DNA of 64,000 bases from Desulfovibrio piger (GTDB taxonomy: Bacteria; Desulfobacterota; Desulfovibrionia; Desulfovibrionales; Desulfovibrionaceae). How positions within the stretch are numbered: the stretch's first letter is position 1; each line of letters starts with the position of its first letter. The stretch lies in assembly GCF_951793255.1 (NCBI RefSeq), contig NZ_OX636706.1, forward strand, positions 124,001 to 188,000, read 5' to 3'. The notes under the pieces were generated by a model. It was given only the letters and a program-made list of their open reading frames with translations, ran no database searches and was not told the DNA's origin. Position numbers and translations under genes: made by a program. This document shows positions 51,057 to 60,690 of the stretch, in pieces.

Positions 51057-51365
51057 CTACTTGCAGCGGACCAGGATGTCCCTGTCCGTGGCGACTTCGA
51101 TGTTCCAAACGATTTTCGTACTGGTCTGGCCCTTGCTGCCGACCTCGGCGTACTGCTCTCCGATCATGCAGGCGACGCCGTCCAAAAAGACCTCCAGCGC
51201 CACGCTGCCCACCTCATACTGCGGCACCGTGAACTGCGTGCCGGCCGCGATGGCCGCCGAGCGGCTCCCGGCAAGGGAGCGCAGCTCGGCAGCCTGGGCC
51301 ACGCGGAGGGAGTCCGGCAGCATACCGATTTTGTTACCTTTGGCATCCTTGATGATATACGACAC
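51057..51365 (-). CDS. Phage tail-associated hypothetical protein
   Basis: A 102-residue protein (MSYIIKDAKGNKIGMLPDSL), 10 bases after the fibre gene, with the same EVFLDGVACMIGEQYAEV stretch style as a segment of the gpH-like fibre (LDVFWDGVACYPGQQYEEI). So the two share a module. Probably a fibre accessory. Confidence 0.5.
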   Translation of the reverse strand: MSYIIKDAKGNKIGMLPDSLRVAQAAELRSLAGSRSAAIAAGTQFTVPQYEVGSVALEVFLDGVACMIGEQYAEVGSKGQTSTKIVWNIEVATDRDILVRCK

Positions 51366-51384
51366 AGGACTCCCTCCCTGCCCC

Positions 51385-51942
51385 CTAGACGGCGGCCTTT
51401 TCGAACACGATGCCGTTGGGGTTCATGTCCGCCGGGATCTGGCCACCGTTTTCGATGATGGCCACCATACGGCCGGAGTAGTAGGTCTTGCCGTTGATGA
51501 TCGCGGTATCACCGGTGGCGGAGATGCCGTTGAGGACGTCGGCATTGGCGTGCTCGTGGGCCTTGGCCATAGCGGCTTCAACGCCTTCCTTGCCCTGGAT
51601 GTCGGTCCACTTGACGACCAGATCCATGCTTTCGGCTTCGGCGATCTTCACCCACTGTGCGCCGTCGTAGATGTACTGGGCCGCGCCGGTGCTGACGGTC
51701 GCATCAGCCGTGGCATCCTTGACCCAGCACAGGTCCCCCTGCTTCGGGCTCTCCAGACCGTCACGGGCAGCGATGTCGTTGACGATATGGCAGGGGACCT
51801 TGCCGCTGATAGCGGTTTGCAGCGAGGCGAGCTTGGTTTCGACATTGCTGCCATCGTTCGTCTTGACCTGTTCAGCGGTGGTTTCGGGCAGGATGGTGTT
51901 CTTCTGCGCGTCAAGCAGTTTAACCTTAATGAGTTCAGCCAT
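51385..51942 (-). CDS. Phage tail-fibre-region protein
   Basis: A 185-residue protein starting MAELIKVKLLDAQ, with a helical start and an Ala/Gly-rich later part. It lies between gpH-like and fibre genes and is probably a structural fibre segment. No family recognised. Confidence 0.5.
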   Translation of the reverse strand: MAELIKVKLLDAQKNTILPETTAEQVKTNDGSNVETKLASLQTAISGKVPCHIVNDIAARDGLESPKQGDLCWVKDATADATVSTGAAQYIYDGAQWVKIAEAESMDLVVKWTDIQGKEGVEAAMAKAHEHANADVLNGISATGDTAIINGKTYYSGRMVAIIENGGQIPADMNPNGIVFEKAAV

Positions 51943-51953
51943 GAGTTTTCTCC

Positions 51954-52901
51954 TTACTCATGAGAGGGTTTGTCGATATAGGCCACGTTCGCGGCCACGT
52001 CCTCGAGGCGTGTCTCCAGCGCGTCCACGCGCTCGGCGATGCCCTCCGGCACCTCCACGCCCTCCAGCCTCGGCTGGATGCTGTGGGCCCGCACCAGCAC
52101 CCGCATCTCGCTCCCGGCCGGAGCAGCGAAAAGCAGGCGGATCGCGGTCGATTCCAGCGCGTCAGCCGAAGAAATTTCTTCATATTGCTGGCCCGGATAG
52201 CAGGCCACGCCATCCCAAAACACATCCAGCAGATGCTCTCCGGGGAGGTAGGCCACCCCCTCCGGCAGAGTGAGCGTGCTGCCGTCCTCAACGGCCTCAT
52301 CCAGCGTCCAGACGGCCTCCCGGGGATGACGCAGATCCTCCACCACGCCCGCGATCTGGAGCAGCTCCAGCCGCGAGGCATAGCCGCTCTCGCTGACGAT
52401 GATCTGCACCTCGGCCGTGCCGGACATGATGACCGGCACGGAAAGCTCGTGCGTAGTGGCCTGACCCAGCACGCTTTTGGCCTTGTAGAACGGGGCGTGG
52501 TTGCCGTAGGCGAACAGCACAGGCTTGCCGCCCTCTTCCAGCGGCTCGGCCCAGACGCCGAACTCGCGTATCCAGAAGCCGCCCTCCGTGGCCGGGATGA
52601 CGATATGCGCCCAACAGACGTTGGGGTCCTCCGCATCCTGGCTCAGGCTGTCGATGGGGCGGCGGTAGACCTCATGCACGAGATCCACGGCATCGTCGGC
52701 GGGCACGGGGACCTCGCCGTTGCCGTCGCCCACCGCGATGACGCTGAGGCGGATGGGCTTGCCGGCAGCGTGGGCCGCGGCCTCCAGCACGGCCCCGGCT
52801 TTGGTGAGCAGGCAGTAATACTCAGGGGTGTCGGTGGCGACACCGGGGACGGTCTGGGTATCCTCCAGACCGCCGGGAACTGTAGCTAGGGCTTGGGGCA
52901 T
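51954..52901 (-). CDS. P2 gpH-like tail-fibre protein
   Basis: A 315-residue protein whose N-terminus (YYCLLTKAGAVLEAAAHAAG, then KPIRLSVIAVGDGNG) matches the gpH/DUF3751 baseplate-attachment domain. A C-terminal coiled coil ends the protein. It overlaps gpI by 16 bases and joins the fibre to the baseplate. Much shorter than P2 gpH because the tip is encoded separately. Confidence 0.8.
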   Translation of the reverse strand: MPQALATVPGGLEDTQTVPGVATDTPEYYCLLTKAGAVLEAAAHAAGKPIRLSVIAVGDGNGEVPVPADDAVDLVHEVYRRPIDSLSQDAEDPNVCWAHIVIPATEGGFWIREFGVWAEPLEEGGKPVLFAYGNHAPFYKAKSVLGQATTHELSVPVIMSGTAEVQIIVSESGYASRLELLQIAGVVEDLRHPREAVWTLDEAVEDGSTLTLPEGVAYLPGEHLLDVFWDGVACYPGQQYEEISSADALESTAIRLLFAAPAGSEMRVLVRAHSIQPRLEGVEVPEGIAERVDALETRLEDVAANVAYIDKPSHE

Positions 52902-53710
52902 ACGATACTCCGGCTTTGTGAGATGATGGCAAAAGCGATGCGGCCGCGCAGAGCAGGGACAGGCCGGGGCGGCGTCCAGGGCCGGATGACGCTCCGGGAG
53001 TAGCGCGTGCTGCCCAGCCCCACATGGACGCGTCCGGACGGCACCGGCTTGGGGGGAAACCAGAGGCGCACCCGGTTCATGGTCCGCATGATCCCGGCCA
53101 CAGCGATGCTGACAGGCAGGGGCCGGGTGGTGACGGTCTCCAGACAGTCCAGCCAGCTGCGGACGTTTTTGTAGTCAAAGATCAGCCGCATGGCGTCGGT
53201 CACACCGGTCTCATCCAGACCGGCATCGCTGACATCGAGGCGCACGCGAAAAAAGTACGGACGCCCCTCATACTCCCACCACTGGCGGATGACCGTGGGC
53301 AGGCGCAGGGCCGTCTCCAAGGCCGTGCGCACGGCCCAGGGCGTGCCCCGGCGCCGGTGCAGCAGCAGGCTGCCCGCGATGAGCTGGCGTTTGGCCGCCA
53401 CGTCCACGGCGGTCTCGTAGCCCTCCACATGGAGCTGCCACGCCAGATGATCCAGCACAGCCTCCGGGAGGCTGGTCAGCCCACCGGACAATGCGGCCAG
53501 CCGCGACAAAGGGGAGAGCATGGGCACGGAGACGGCGGACCCTGTGTCATGCGCGAGGCGGGCGTACAGCAGCACACCCGGGATGGCGCGCGTCGTCGCA
53601 TCCAGCACGGTGTCCAGCGCGGCAGCGGCGGCGCGGATGGAGGGATCGCCGCTCAGGGAATCGGGCAGCAGCTCGCGGAAGGGCGTCGATCCAAGTCGGC
53701 GGGCCATCAC
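52886..53710 (-). CDS. P2 gpI-like baseplate protein
   Basis: A 274-residue protein with the gpI pattern (FRELLPDSLSGDPSIRAAA, then LPEAVLDHLAWQLHVEGYE and RGTPWAVRTALETAL). gpI attaches fibres to the baseplate. It overlaps gpJ and gpH genes by a few bases, as in P2. Confidence 0.85.
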   Translation of the reverse strand: MMARRLGSTPFRELLPDSLSGDPSIRAAAAALDTVLDATTRAIPGVLLYARLAHDTGSAVSVPMLSPLSRLAALSGGLTSLPEAVLDHLAWQLHVEGYETAVDVAAKRQLIAGSLLLHRRRGTPWAVRTALETALRLPTVIRQWWEYEGRPYFFRVRLDVSDAGLDETGVTDAMRLIFDYKNVRSWLDCLETVTTRPLPVSIAVAGIMRTMNRVRLWFPPKPVPSGRVHVGLGSTRYSRSVIRPWTPPRPVPALRGRIAFAIISQSRSIVCPKP

Positions 53711-54846
53711 TCATCCTCCAGCCCGCCGAACAGCAGGGAAATCTCGGTCTCGCGGGCCACCTGCGTGGCCTCCAGTGCACGAAAGGCCGGGGAATCCAGC
53801 TCCACGCGCTTGGCTCCGGCGGCCTGCACGGCGGCGATGAGCCGCGTGGGGTTGATGTCGCGACCGGGCTGGGAGCGCTGCCACAGCCGCCAGTCCTCAA
53901 CAGCCTGGGCCACGGCGGCCGTCACCCCGGAGAGCAGCACGGCATCGCTGCGGCGCAGATACCAGCGCCCGGACACGGCATAGTCCACGGTCTCAGGCGC
54001 GGCCACATCCACCCTGTCGGTAAGGGGCCGCACGGTCTCGTCGGACAGGGCCTCGCGCACCATCGAGATCATGGCCTCGTCAGGCAGCTCGCCACCGGCC
54101 AGCACAAAGCGCACGTCCACCACGCCCGGCTCCGGGGAGGTGACGGACACGGCCCCGATGTCGGCGCTCACGGCCAGCACGCGGGCCTCGTAGGCGCCGG
54201 TGCTGCCCGCCACGGTGTACGTCTCCGGAGCGAGACGGATGCGCTCGCGCAGGCGCTCATCATCCTCAATGTCGGCTCCTTCCACCGACGTAGTGGTGTT
54301 GCTGACGCTCACCACATAGGGGATGGGGTCCACCAGCTGCGTCACCTGCCCGGGCACAAGACCCGTGGCCTGCGCGCCGGAGGTGGTACACAGGGCCGCC
54401 ACATCCACCTGCAGCTCACCGGCGGCGATCTCGCTGTCCGACACGGTAGCGAAAGCGATCTGGCCGTCCATCGTAGCCACGCGCGTGCCCTCCGGGATGG
54501 GCACGGCAAAGCCCAGGGGCTCGCCCAGCACAAAGCGCAGGCTCAGACGGGCGGACTGCGCCGGGATGCGGGCCACGCCCATGAGCGCGCCCAGATGGTC
54601 GAGGTGCGCGCCCTGGGCATAGGCCAGCAGGCCCTGCTGCCCGGCCAAGTTGAGCAGCCGGTTCTGGACGGACAGCACATAGGCCAGGGCCTCCAGAAAA
54701 AGGCGTACCGGATCGCCGGGCTGGAGGCTCACGCCGGTCAGCCCTTCGTAGGTGGTCAGGATGGATGCCTCGATGTCGGCCGCGGACAGGGGCGCGAAGC
54801 TCACGGAAGGCAGGGCGCGCAGATCGACGCTACTGGAAATCGCCAC
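53707..54846 (-). CDS. P2 gpJ-like baseplate protein
   Basis: A 379-residue baseplate wedge protein with the J-family pattern: YVLSVQNRLLNLAGQQGLLAYAQGAHLD and RVATMDGQIAFATVSDSEIA, then LRERIRLAPETYTVAGSTGAY. It contacts gpW and gpI. Somewhat longer than P2 gpJ. Confidence 0.88.
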   Translation of the reverse strand: MAISSSVDLRALPSVSFAPLSAADIEASILTTYEGLTGVSLQPGDPVRLFLEALAYVLSVQNRLLNLAGQQGLLAYAQGAHLDHLGALMGVARIPAQSARLSLRFVLGEPLGFAVPIPEGTRVATMDGQIAFATVSDSEIAAGELQVDVAALCTTSGAQATGLVPGQVTQLVDPIPYVVSVSNTTTSVEGADIEDDERLRERIRLAPETYTVAGSTGAYEARVLAVSADIGAVSVTSPEPGVVDVRFVLAGGELPDEAMISMVREALSDETVRPLTDRVDVAAPETVDYAVSGRWYLRRSDAVLLSGVTAAVAQAVEDWRLWQRSQPGRDINPTRLIAAVQAAGAKRVELDSPAFRALEATQVARETEISLLFGGLEDE

Positions 54847-55174
54847 GGTACTCCTCCCTGATCTCGACGGTCACGCGGGGGATGAGCTGGCCCTCCACCG
54901 CATCATTGCTGGAAAACGAGATGTCCCGCACCCGGATGCGCGGCACATAGCGCTCCAGCTGCTGGCCGATCTCGGCCACCATGTACTGCATGGCCTCGCC
55001 CATCGGCCTGTCCACATGATCCCAGCTGAGGCCAAAATCACGATCCAGCGGCACGGAGCCCTTGCGCGTGGCCAGCACCATGCGGATCTCCTGCGCCAGA
55101 CCGGCCAGACCGGTGGCGCCGATCTGGATGCTCTGGCGCTGCGCCATGTCCACGGTGAGCGTGATGGGGGGCAT
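54830..55174 (-). CDS. P2 gpW-like baseplate protein (gp25 family)
   Basis: A 114-residue gp25/gpW protein. The signature GLAQEIRMVLATRKGSVPLDRDFGL is followed by the LERYVPRIRVRDI strand. It is a baseplate wedge core component and overlaps gpJ by 17 bases. Confidence 0.88.
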   Translation of the reverse strand: MPPITLTVDMAQRQSIQIGATGLAGLAQEIRMVLATRKGSVPLDRDFGLSWDHVDRPMGEAMQYMVAEIGQQLERYVPRIRVRDISFSSNDAVEGQLIPRVTVEIREEYRGDFQ

Positions 55175-55560
55175 CAGTTGTACTCCTGCAGGGCCAGCTG
55201 GACCTCGGCGGAAAGCGTCACGCCGTAGTGCAGCTGGCGGTGGGTGATTTCGTAGGACTTCAACACATACAGGCCGTAATATTTGAGGCCGATGACCAGG
55301 GCCATCTCATCGCCGCCGGCCGCCACGCTCTCCAGCAGGCGCAGGCGCAGGCCCACGGTGGAGACGGGCGTCAGGGGCACGATCTGCACGGTCAGCGATA
55401 CCGGGTCGAGGTTACGGCCCATGTGCTGCAAACAGGGGATGCCGGCCAGCACCCGATGCTCGGCATAGACCTGCTCGCGCGAAAATTTGAGGTCGCGGAA
55501 GGTACTGACCTCCAGTTCTGTCACGGTGAACGGGAAAGCGCCCAAAAGCCCCTGGTACAT
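55174..55560 (-). CDS. P2 gpU-like tail protein
   Basis: A 128-residue protein starting MYQGLLGAFPFTVTELEVS at 55560. The pattern FREQVYAEHRVLAGIPCLQHMG-like stretch and the C-terminal SYEITHRQLHYGV fit gpU, a tail terminator/baseplate-region protein. Start overlaps the gpV stop (TGATG). Confidence 0.75.
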   Translation of the reverse strand: MYQGLLGAFPFTVTELEVSTFRDLKFSREQVYAEHRVLAGIPCLQHMGRNLDPVSLTVQIVPLTPVSTVGLRLRLLESVAAGGDEMALVIGLKYYGLYVLKSYEITHRQLHYGVTLSAEVQLALQEYN

Positions 55561-56177
55561 CAGTGCGGCTCCCCTGTCTGACCGCCGTGCGGGCAGTCGT
55601 GGACGTGATGCAGGAAGGAAACGCCCTCCACGATGATGTCGCCATGCTCCAGCCGGAACGTGCCCTGCATGGTCGCCTGGGTCGTGCCGCCACCGGTGCC
55701 GCCCAGTTGCATGGCCGGAGCCATGAGCGTCAGGCTGGCCGCGCTGGAGACGCTGACATCGCCGGTGGCCTCGGCCTGCACGCTGCCGGTGGCCTTTACG
55801 GCCACGTCGCCCTGCACCTGGGCCGTGAGTTTGTGCGCGGCCCGGTCGTACTCCAGCACCGTGCCGTCCGAAAATTTCCGGTGCCACTTGTCCCCGCTGG
55901 AAACCGGCGGGCTGGCCTTGCCGTACATGGCGCCCAGCACGAAGCCCTGCTCCAGCCCGTAGGGCAAGAACAGGCACAACACCTGATCTCCCACGTCGGG
56001 CAGGTCATAGGCCAGATCGCCGGAGGCCCGCGGACAGAGTACCGGCAGCCATGTGGAGGACAGGGGCTGCGTCACCGTGTCCCGCAGCTCCACCTGCACG
56101 CGCATTTTTTCCGGCTGGCGGGCCGTCACAAAGCCCACGCGGATGGTCTGGGCCAGCACGTCCTGCACATCACTCAT
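55560..56177 (-). CDS. P2 gpV-like baseplate spike
   Basis: A 205-residue protein. The OB-like N-terminus (RVGFVTARQPEKMRVQVEL, then LPDVGDQVLCLFLPYG) is followed by a beta-helix-like repeat region (VKATGSVQAEATGDVSVSSA) and an HVHDCPHGG C-terminus that may bind metal at the tip. It punctures the outer membrane on infection. Start MSDVQDVL at 56177. Confidence 0.85.
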   Translation of the reverse strand: MSDVQDVLAQTIRVGFVTARQPEKMRVQVELRDTVTQPLSSTWLPVLCPRASGDLAYDLPDVGDQVLCLFLPYGLEQGFVLGAMYGKASPPVSSGDKWHRKFSDGTVLEYDRAAHKLTAQVQGDVAVKATGSVQAEATGDVSVSSAASLTLMAPAMQLGGTGGGTTQATMQGTFRLEHGDIIVEGVSFLHHVHDCPHGGQTGEPH

Positions 56178-56301
56178 GGCAGTACCCCCACAATTCCAGC
56201 ACCAGCCAGCAGCCACCGGCGGCCATGAACAGCAAGCCCGCTGCCAGCAGCAGGAAAATGGACCGCATCTCCCGTCTGATCTGTCGCAGATCCTGATCCA
56301 T
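56170..56301 (-). CDS. Small membrane protein in the tail operon
   Basis: A 43-residue protein (MDQDLRQIRREMRSIF) with one membrane helix (LLLAAGLLFMAAGGCWLVLEL). It overlaps gpV by 8 bases and ends 9 bases before gpD. Small size and coupling suggest a real gene of unknown role. Confidence 0.55.
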   Translation of the reverse strand: MDQDLRQIRREMRSIFLLLAAGLLFMAAGGCWLVLELWGYCHE

Positions 56302-56310
56302 GTCCGCCCC

Positions 56311-57324
56311 CTAGTAGTCCAGCGCCTTGACCAGCTCCACGCTGGTACGGTAGCCGCTGTCGCGGCCCAGGTTGTGCGTGGCCTGCTGGATCATGTAGTC
56401 CGTGTCAAAATTGCCCCAGCCCGTGAGGCGCAGCACCGTGCCCGCCCGCAGGCGCGTATCGCCCATACACTCGAAAGAGCCGGTCATCTCCCGGCAGTTT
56501 TTGGCCCGCAGCTCGGCAATGGCCACGCGCTCGGCCTGCGCCGGATGCTCGATGCGTTTGTTGATGGTCAGCACCCGGCCCGTGGTGGGCGGCAGCTCCG
56601 GCTGATAGCTCTTCTCCATGGTCTCGGAGCTGGCAGCATCGGTGTAGCCCACCACGCACTGCGTGTAGACGCCATCCAGAGTGCGCTTGAAACCGGCCCG
56701 CTCCACGGCCAGCTCGCCGCGCTTGAGCTCCAGGGGCTCCAGCTGGTCGGCCGCCTGCCCGGAGTAGATGACGCAGAGTTTTTTCTTCAGGGCCACGCGC
56801 AGGCCCTGCTCTTTACAGATGCGCTGGAGAAAGGCCAGGTCGGCCTCCTGCCGCTGCTCCACGCGCCCGTAAACGATCTCCGGGGCCTTGTAGAGCAGAT
56901 CGAGCCCGGCAGGCCCCACCACGTCCGCCGCCACGGTGGACAGAGGCACGTCGGCCCAGGCCCGCGTCTTTTTCTGCAGCATCAGGCTCGATTTTACCGC
57001 CGCCGGCACGCCTTTGATGGTCACCACGTCGCCGCCGTCGCGGCTGGATTCCAGGGTCAATTCGTCTATTTCGAACTCGCCGCAATCCAGTTCTTCCTCT
57101 CCGGGGGCGCGGAAATTGCTGGCCACGATAGTCACGCTGATGATGTCGCCGTGTTTGGGCAGCCAGTCGCCCTGCCAGAGCCCCTCGCGGTCTTCCAGCG
57201 TGAGCTGGAGGTCGTCCAGCTCATCGTCAGCTTTGTCCACATAGGAGAGGGACAAGAGGTGCGGCCAAAGATCCATGCTCACGTCCTTGCCCTGGATGCT
57301 GATCTCTACCCGTGCGCGGCGCAT
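56311..57324 (-). CDS. P2 gpD-like baseplate hub protein
   Basis: A 337-residue late-control D family protein. It has GKDVSMDLWPHLLSLSYVDK, the hub pattern ELDELTLESSRDGGDVVTIKG-like and RTLDGVYTQCVVGYTD. It forms the hub above the spike. The start at 57324 overlaps the gpX stop (TGATG). Confidence 0.85.
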   Translation of the reverse strand: MRRARVEISIQGKDVSMDLWPHLLSLSYVDKADDELDDLQLTLEDREGLWQGDWLPKHGDIISVTIVASNFRAPGEEELDCGEFEIDELTLESSRDGGDVVTIKGVPAAVKSSLMLQKKTRAWADVPLSTVAADVVGPAGLDLLYKAPEIVYGRVEQRQEADLAFLQRICKEQGLRVALKKKLCVIYSGQAADQLEPLELKRGELAVERAGFKRTLDGVYTQCVVGYTDAASSETMEKSYQPELPPTTGRVLTINKRIEHPAQAERVAIAELRAKNCREMTGSFECMGDTRLRAGTVLRLTGWGNFDTDYMIQQATHNLGRDSGYRTSVELVKALDY

Positions 57325-57653
57325 CACATACGCTCCCACGGCGGCAGGCTGCGCACCCGCTCGGCAGCGGCCTGCTCCGGCACGCTGATGTGCGTCTCCC
57401 CGGAGAGCAGCAGCGCGTCCAGCTCATCAACGTTGAGGGCCAGCACATCGCCCATTTGGGATTCCCCGGAGAGGCGGGACAGAGCGATCTGATCCCATGC
57501 CTCGCCCTGTCGGCTGCGGTAGCCGTTAGCCCGCTTGCCGGGCTTACGGATAGCGACAGCGGTTTTGCCGGCTGTTTTTCCGTGTGACGCATTGCTGTCT
57601 TCAGCCGTAGCTTCCTGCGTCGCAACGGCTGAAGCGACATATTCGCTAGGCAT
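57324..57653 (-). CDS. P2 gpX-like tail protein
   Basis: A 109-residue protein whose second half is a LysM-like X domain (NGYRSRQGEAWDQIALSRL, then MGDVLALNVDELDALLL). The first half is a basic linker. Found between tape measure and gpD as in P2 relatives. Confidence 0.78.
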   Translation of the reverse strand: MPSEYVASAVATQEATAEDSNASHGKTAGKTAVAIRKPGKRANGYRSRQGEAWDQIALSRLSGESQMGDVLALNVDELDALLLSGETHISVPEQAAAERVRSLPPWERM

Positions 57654-60507
57654 AGGCCGTCCTCCTGCGGTCGGAGGCGATTTTGTCCAGCGCCCGGCGG
57701 ATGAGCGCCTCCATGTCCGGCTTGATGCTCTCCAGCACCCGGCGCACCGCACGCGGGTCGGACGACATGAGCGAAAAATTCTGGGTCAGATCCACCATGA
57801 TCTGGCCGTTGCTCCCCGAAGCCTGGGCTGTAGTGCCGCCACGACGGGCCAGACGGGCGGGCGTCTGCGGCAGGGCCGTGGGGGTGCCCGCGCGACCGGA
57901 TGCCTGGGTGGCCGTGCCCGTGGTCACGGGTATGGGGGTTCGGCTGCCTGCCGGGATGAACAGGCTCTGCGGACGGGAATTGTCCCCGGCCAGCGTGACC
58001 ACGGTGGTGCCGCCAGCAGCGCGTGAGCCGCTGCCACCACCACTCCCTTTGCTGCTCTTCTTTTGGGCTGCCATAAAATCATTGAAGCTCTGCCGCTGCT
58101 GATATTTGGGGGGATCGGCGACCTTGGCTGCGGAACCCTGCGCGGCTGTCTTGGCTGCTGACGATGTCGCGGCTTTCTCGGCTGTTTTCGCCGCGTTGTC
58201 CGCAGCCTTTTTGTCTCCATCTCCGAAGGCCTTGTTCCAGGCATCAGAGACAGCACCCGTCACGGCGCCCACGGCATCGCCCACCGTTTCGATGGCCGAA
58301 AAGATCCACTGGAAATTCTCGCGTAGCCAGTTGAAAAATCCAGCGAATATCCCCGTGATCCCATCAACGATGGATGCAAAAAAGGCCGCGGCCCCAGACC
58401 AGATGCCGGCGATACCATTGTAGGCCCAGGACCCGAGCTCCATGACATAGCTCCAGGCCGTCAGTGCACTTTCAGTCACACCTTGCCAGATTACGGAAAA
58501 AACAGTGCTGACCGTGCCCCAGATAGACAGGACGGAATCATACGCCCAGTTAAAGGCCCCGATCACACGATCAAGAGCCGGCTGGGCCACCGCTGCCAGG
58601 TTGTCGAACAGTGCGGCAAAAAAAATCCGCAGGCGGTCCCAGTTATCCATGACCCAATTGGCCGCGAACCCCAGGCCCACCAAAGCTATCCCAGCGCCAC
58701 TGGCCACCAGCAGGCTGCGCAAGCCGCCGGCCAGGATACGTGCCCCCATCCCGGCCGCCTTGCTGGCCGCCCCGAAGGCCAGGCTGGATGCTGTGAGCCC
58801 GGTCGTACTGGCTGTTGCTGCCACCTGGGATGCGACCAGACGCAGCAGTAATCCACGCCAGGAATTGGTCGTGGTACGCAGCACATTGAGCACAAGCCCC
58901 AGCGCAACACTGCCAACAGCAAAGGATGCCACTGCCGCCACGGCCGTCATCACGACAGCCGTCAGCCGCGGGAAGCTGCTTGCAAATTCTCTGGCGCCAT
59001 TGACCACGACGGTCAGACCACGAGCGACAGCTCCCACAACAGGCAGCATGGTCGCACCGACGGTCGCACCCAGGTTGCGAGTGCTCTGAGTCAGCTGGGA
59101 TATGGCCGTGGCCGTGGTCTTCATCCGGTTCTCGTACTCCTGCAGGACGGAGCCGGAGACATCACTGTTGGCGATATCGAACGCTTTGCGCAGCGTGTCG
59201 ATCTGGGTCAGCAGAGGGGCGATGGCCGCGATGGATTCCTCGCCGAACAGCCGGCTCATGATGGAATTTCGCTCTTCAGGATTGACCTTTTCCATGGCTT
59301 CCAGGACCCGCATCACGGCGCCCTTGGCATCCTGTTGCAGCTCCTTCTGCAACTTGTTCGGATCGATCTTCAGGTATTTATAGATGGCGGATTTTTCCGG
59401 TGTGAGCCCGGCTTCACCGGCGGCCATGACCTTGACGAAATTTTTCATGGCCGTGCCGCTGACTTCGACTTCAGCACCGGCAGCCTTGAAGGCCGTGGCC
59501 AGGGCCGCGATATCCTGCGTGGCGAAACCGGTCCCCTTCATAAGGGGGCCCATGCGGGTGAATATCTGGTCGATCTCGCCGGCTTCCGCATTCATGGCGT
59601 TGGACAGCGCATTGATCACGTCCGCTGTGTGCATGGACTGCTCGGACGTCAGGCCCATAGCGGCCTGCCAGGTGGCCAGAGACTTGCCTGCCTGTTCGGC
59701 GCTGACGCCCCAGGCTATGGACATCTTGACCGCCTGATCCGCCACCCCCAAAAGTTGCTCCCGGGTGGTGCCCAGGCCGGCTTGGGCCGCGGCCGTCATG
59801 ATGGTCACCACATCCTCAAAGCTTTTCCCGGTACGGTTGGACATCTCCTGCGCATCGGAAAAAACTTGCTGCATGACGGATTCCGGCGCGTCCATGACTT
59901 TGCGCAGATCTGCGAACGTGTCTTCGGCGCTGATGGCCAGTTTGACCGGAAGAGCCACCGAGGCTCCCACGGCCGCAGTACCCAGCAGACGCCCCTGCAG
60001 ATCGGCACGCTGCGCCTGCAGGGCGCCGGCCTGGCTCCGGTTGGCGGCCATCGCCGTCTGGACTGCCCGGGCACGCTCAAGCTGGGCGGACAGCTGGGCG
60101 TAATCCCTGGTCAAGGCACGGACGCTGCCGCTCGTACTGGCAGCCTGAGCCACGGTCTCCCGATAGGTCGCCGTCTGACGGGACAGGGCCCCAGACAGAC
60201 GGCGCACCCGGGCTTCGGCCTGTTCTATCTGCCTGGCCATGACCGTGGTCATGGTCCCGGCCTGTGAAGCTCGTTGCCACAGACCATCCAGCTCGCCGCG
60301 GGCATCCTTGAGGCTGCCGGAAAGGCCGCGGATCTTTTCCTGCTGGGCGGACATGGCCGCCCCGATCTTGCCCACAGGCGTCCGCTCCATATCGCGGATA
60401 GCCTGCGATACGGCTTTCGCCTGGCTGGACGCAGACTGAAAAGCGGCAGTGAACCCGCTTTGCAGTCTGGCCCCCAGGGCAAAGGAAAGGGCGATCTCAC
60501 GCGCCAT
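57646..60507 (-). CDS. Tail tape-measure protein
   Basis: A 953-residue protein. Long N-terminal coiled coils (LSGSLKDARGELDGLWQRAS), then the TP901-type core (SAEDTFADLRKVMDAPE; MSNRTGKSFEDVVTIMTAAAQAG; FKAAGAEVEVSGTAMKNF). Later come several hydrophobic helices that insert into the host membrane (LTAVVMTAVAAVASFAVGSVALG). It sets tail length. Largest gene of the tail block. Confidence 0.93.
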   Translation of the reverse strand: MAREIALSFALGARLQSGFTAAFQSASSQAKAVSQAIRDMERTPVGKIGAAMSAQQEKIRGLSGSLKDARGELDGLWQRASQAGTMTTVMARQIEQAEARVRRLSGALSRQTATYRETVAQAASTSGSVRALTRDYAQLSAQLERARAVQTAMAANRSQAGALQAQRADLQGRLLGTAAVGASVALPVKLAISAEDTFADLRKVMDAPESVMQQVFSDAQEMSNRTGKSFEDVVTIMTAAAQAGLGTTREQLLGVADQAVKMSIAWGVSAEQAGKSLATWQAAMGLTSEQSMHTADVINALSNAMNAEAGEIDQIFTRMGPLMKGTGFATQDIAALATAFKAAGAEVEVSGTAMKNFVKVMAAGEAGLTPEKSAIYKYLKIDPNKLQKELQQDAKGAVMRVLEAMEKVNPEERNSIMSRLFGEESIAAIAPLLTQIDTLRKAFDIANSDVSGSVLQEYENRMKTTATAISQLTQSTRNLGATVGATMLPVVGAVARGLTVVVNGAREFASSFPRLTAVVMTAVAAVASFAVGSVALGLVLNVLRTTTNSWRGLLLRLVASQVAATASTTGLTASSLAFGAASKAAGMGARILAGGLRSLLVASGAGIALVGLGFAANWVMDNWDRLRIFFAALFDNLAAVAQPALDRVIGAFNWAYDSVLSIWGTVSTVFSVIWQGVTESALTAWSYVMELGSWAYNGIAGIWSGAAAFFASIVDGITGIFAGFFNWLRENFQWIFSAIETVGDAVGAVTGAVSDAWNKAFGDGDKKAADNAAKTAEKAATSSAAKTAAQGSAAKVADPPKYQQRQSFNDFMAAQKKSSKGSGGGSGSRAAGGTTVVTLAGDNSRPQSLFIPAGSRTPIPVTTGTATQASGRAGTPTALPQTPARLARRGGTTAQASGSNGQIMVDLTQNFSLMSSDPRAVRRVLESIKPDMEALIRRALDKIASDRRRTAYA

Positions 60508-60690
60508 GCGACATTTTCTCCACGGCCTCTGCGGCCTCGATATAGGCCCCGAATTCTTCCGGGGTCATGGCCCTCAATTCACTGCGTGACCACTGGCTGA
60601 TCTTCCCCAGGGCCACCATCCCCCGCCGCAGTTCAGCTAGGCCGGCTGCGACGTCCCAGCTTCCGTCTCCGGAGGCGTAGGGTTTTCCAC
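60497..60690 (-). CDS. Tail-assembly chaperone extension read by -1 frameshift
   Basis: In the -1 frame relative to the gpE-like gene, an open frame reads GDGSWDVAAGLAELRRG, then MVALGKISQWSRSELRA and ends KMSHGA, overlapping the tape-measure start. P2-like and lambda-like phages make such gpE+E' fusions by frameshifting. A candidate slip site is GGAAAAC near the end of the upstream gene, not a canonical heptamer. An ATG start inside this frame is also possible. Confidence 0.6.
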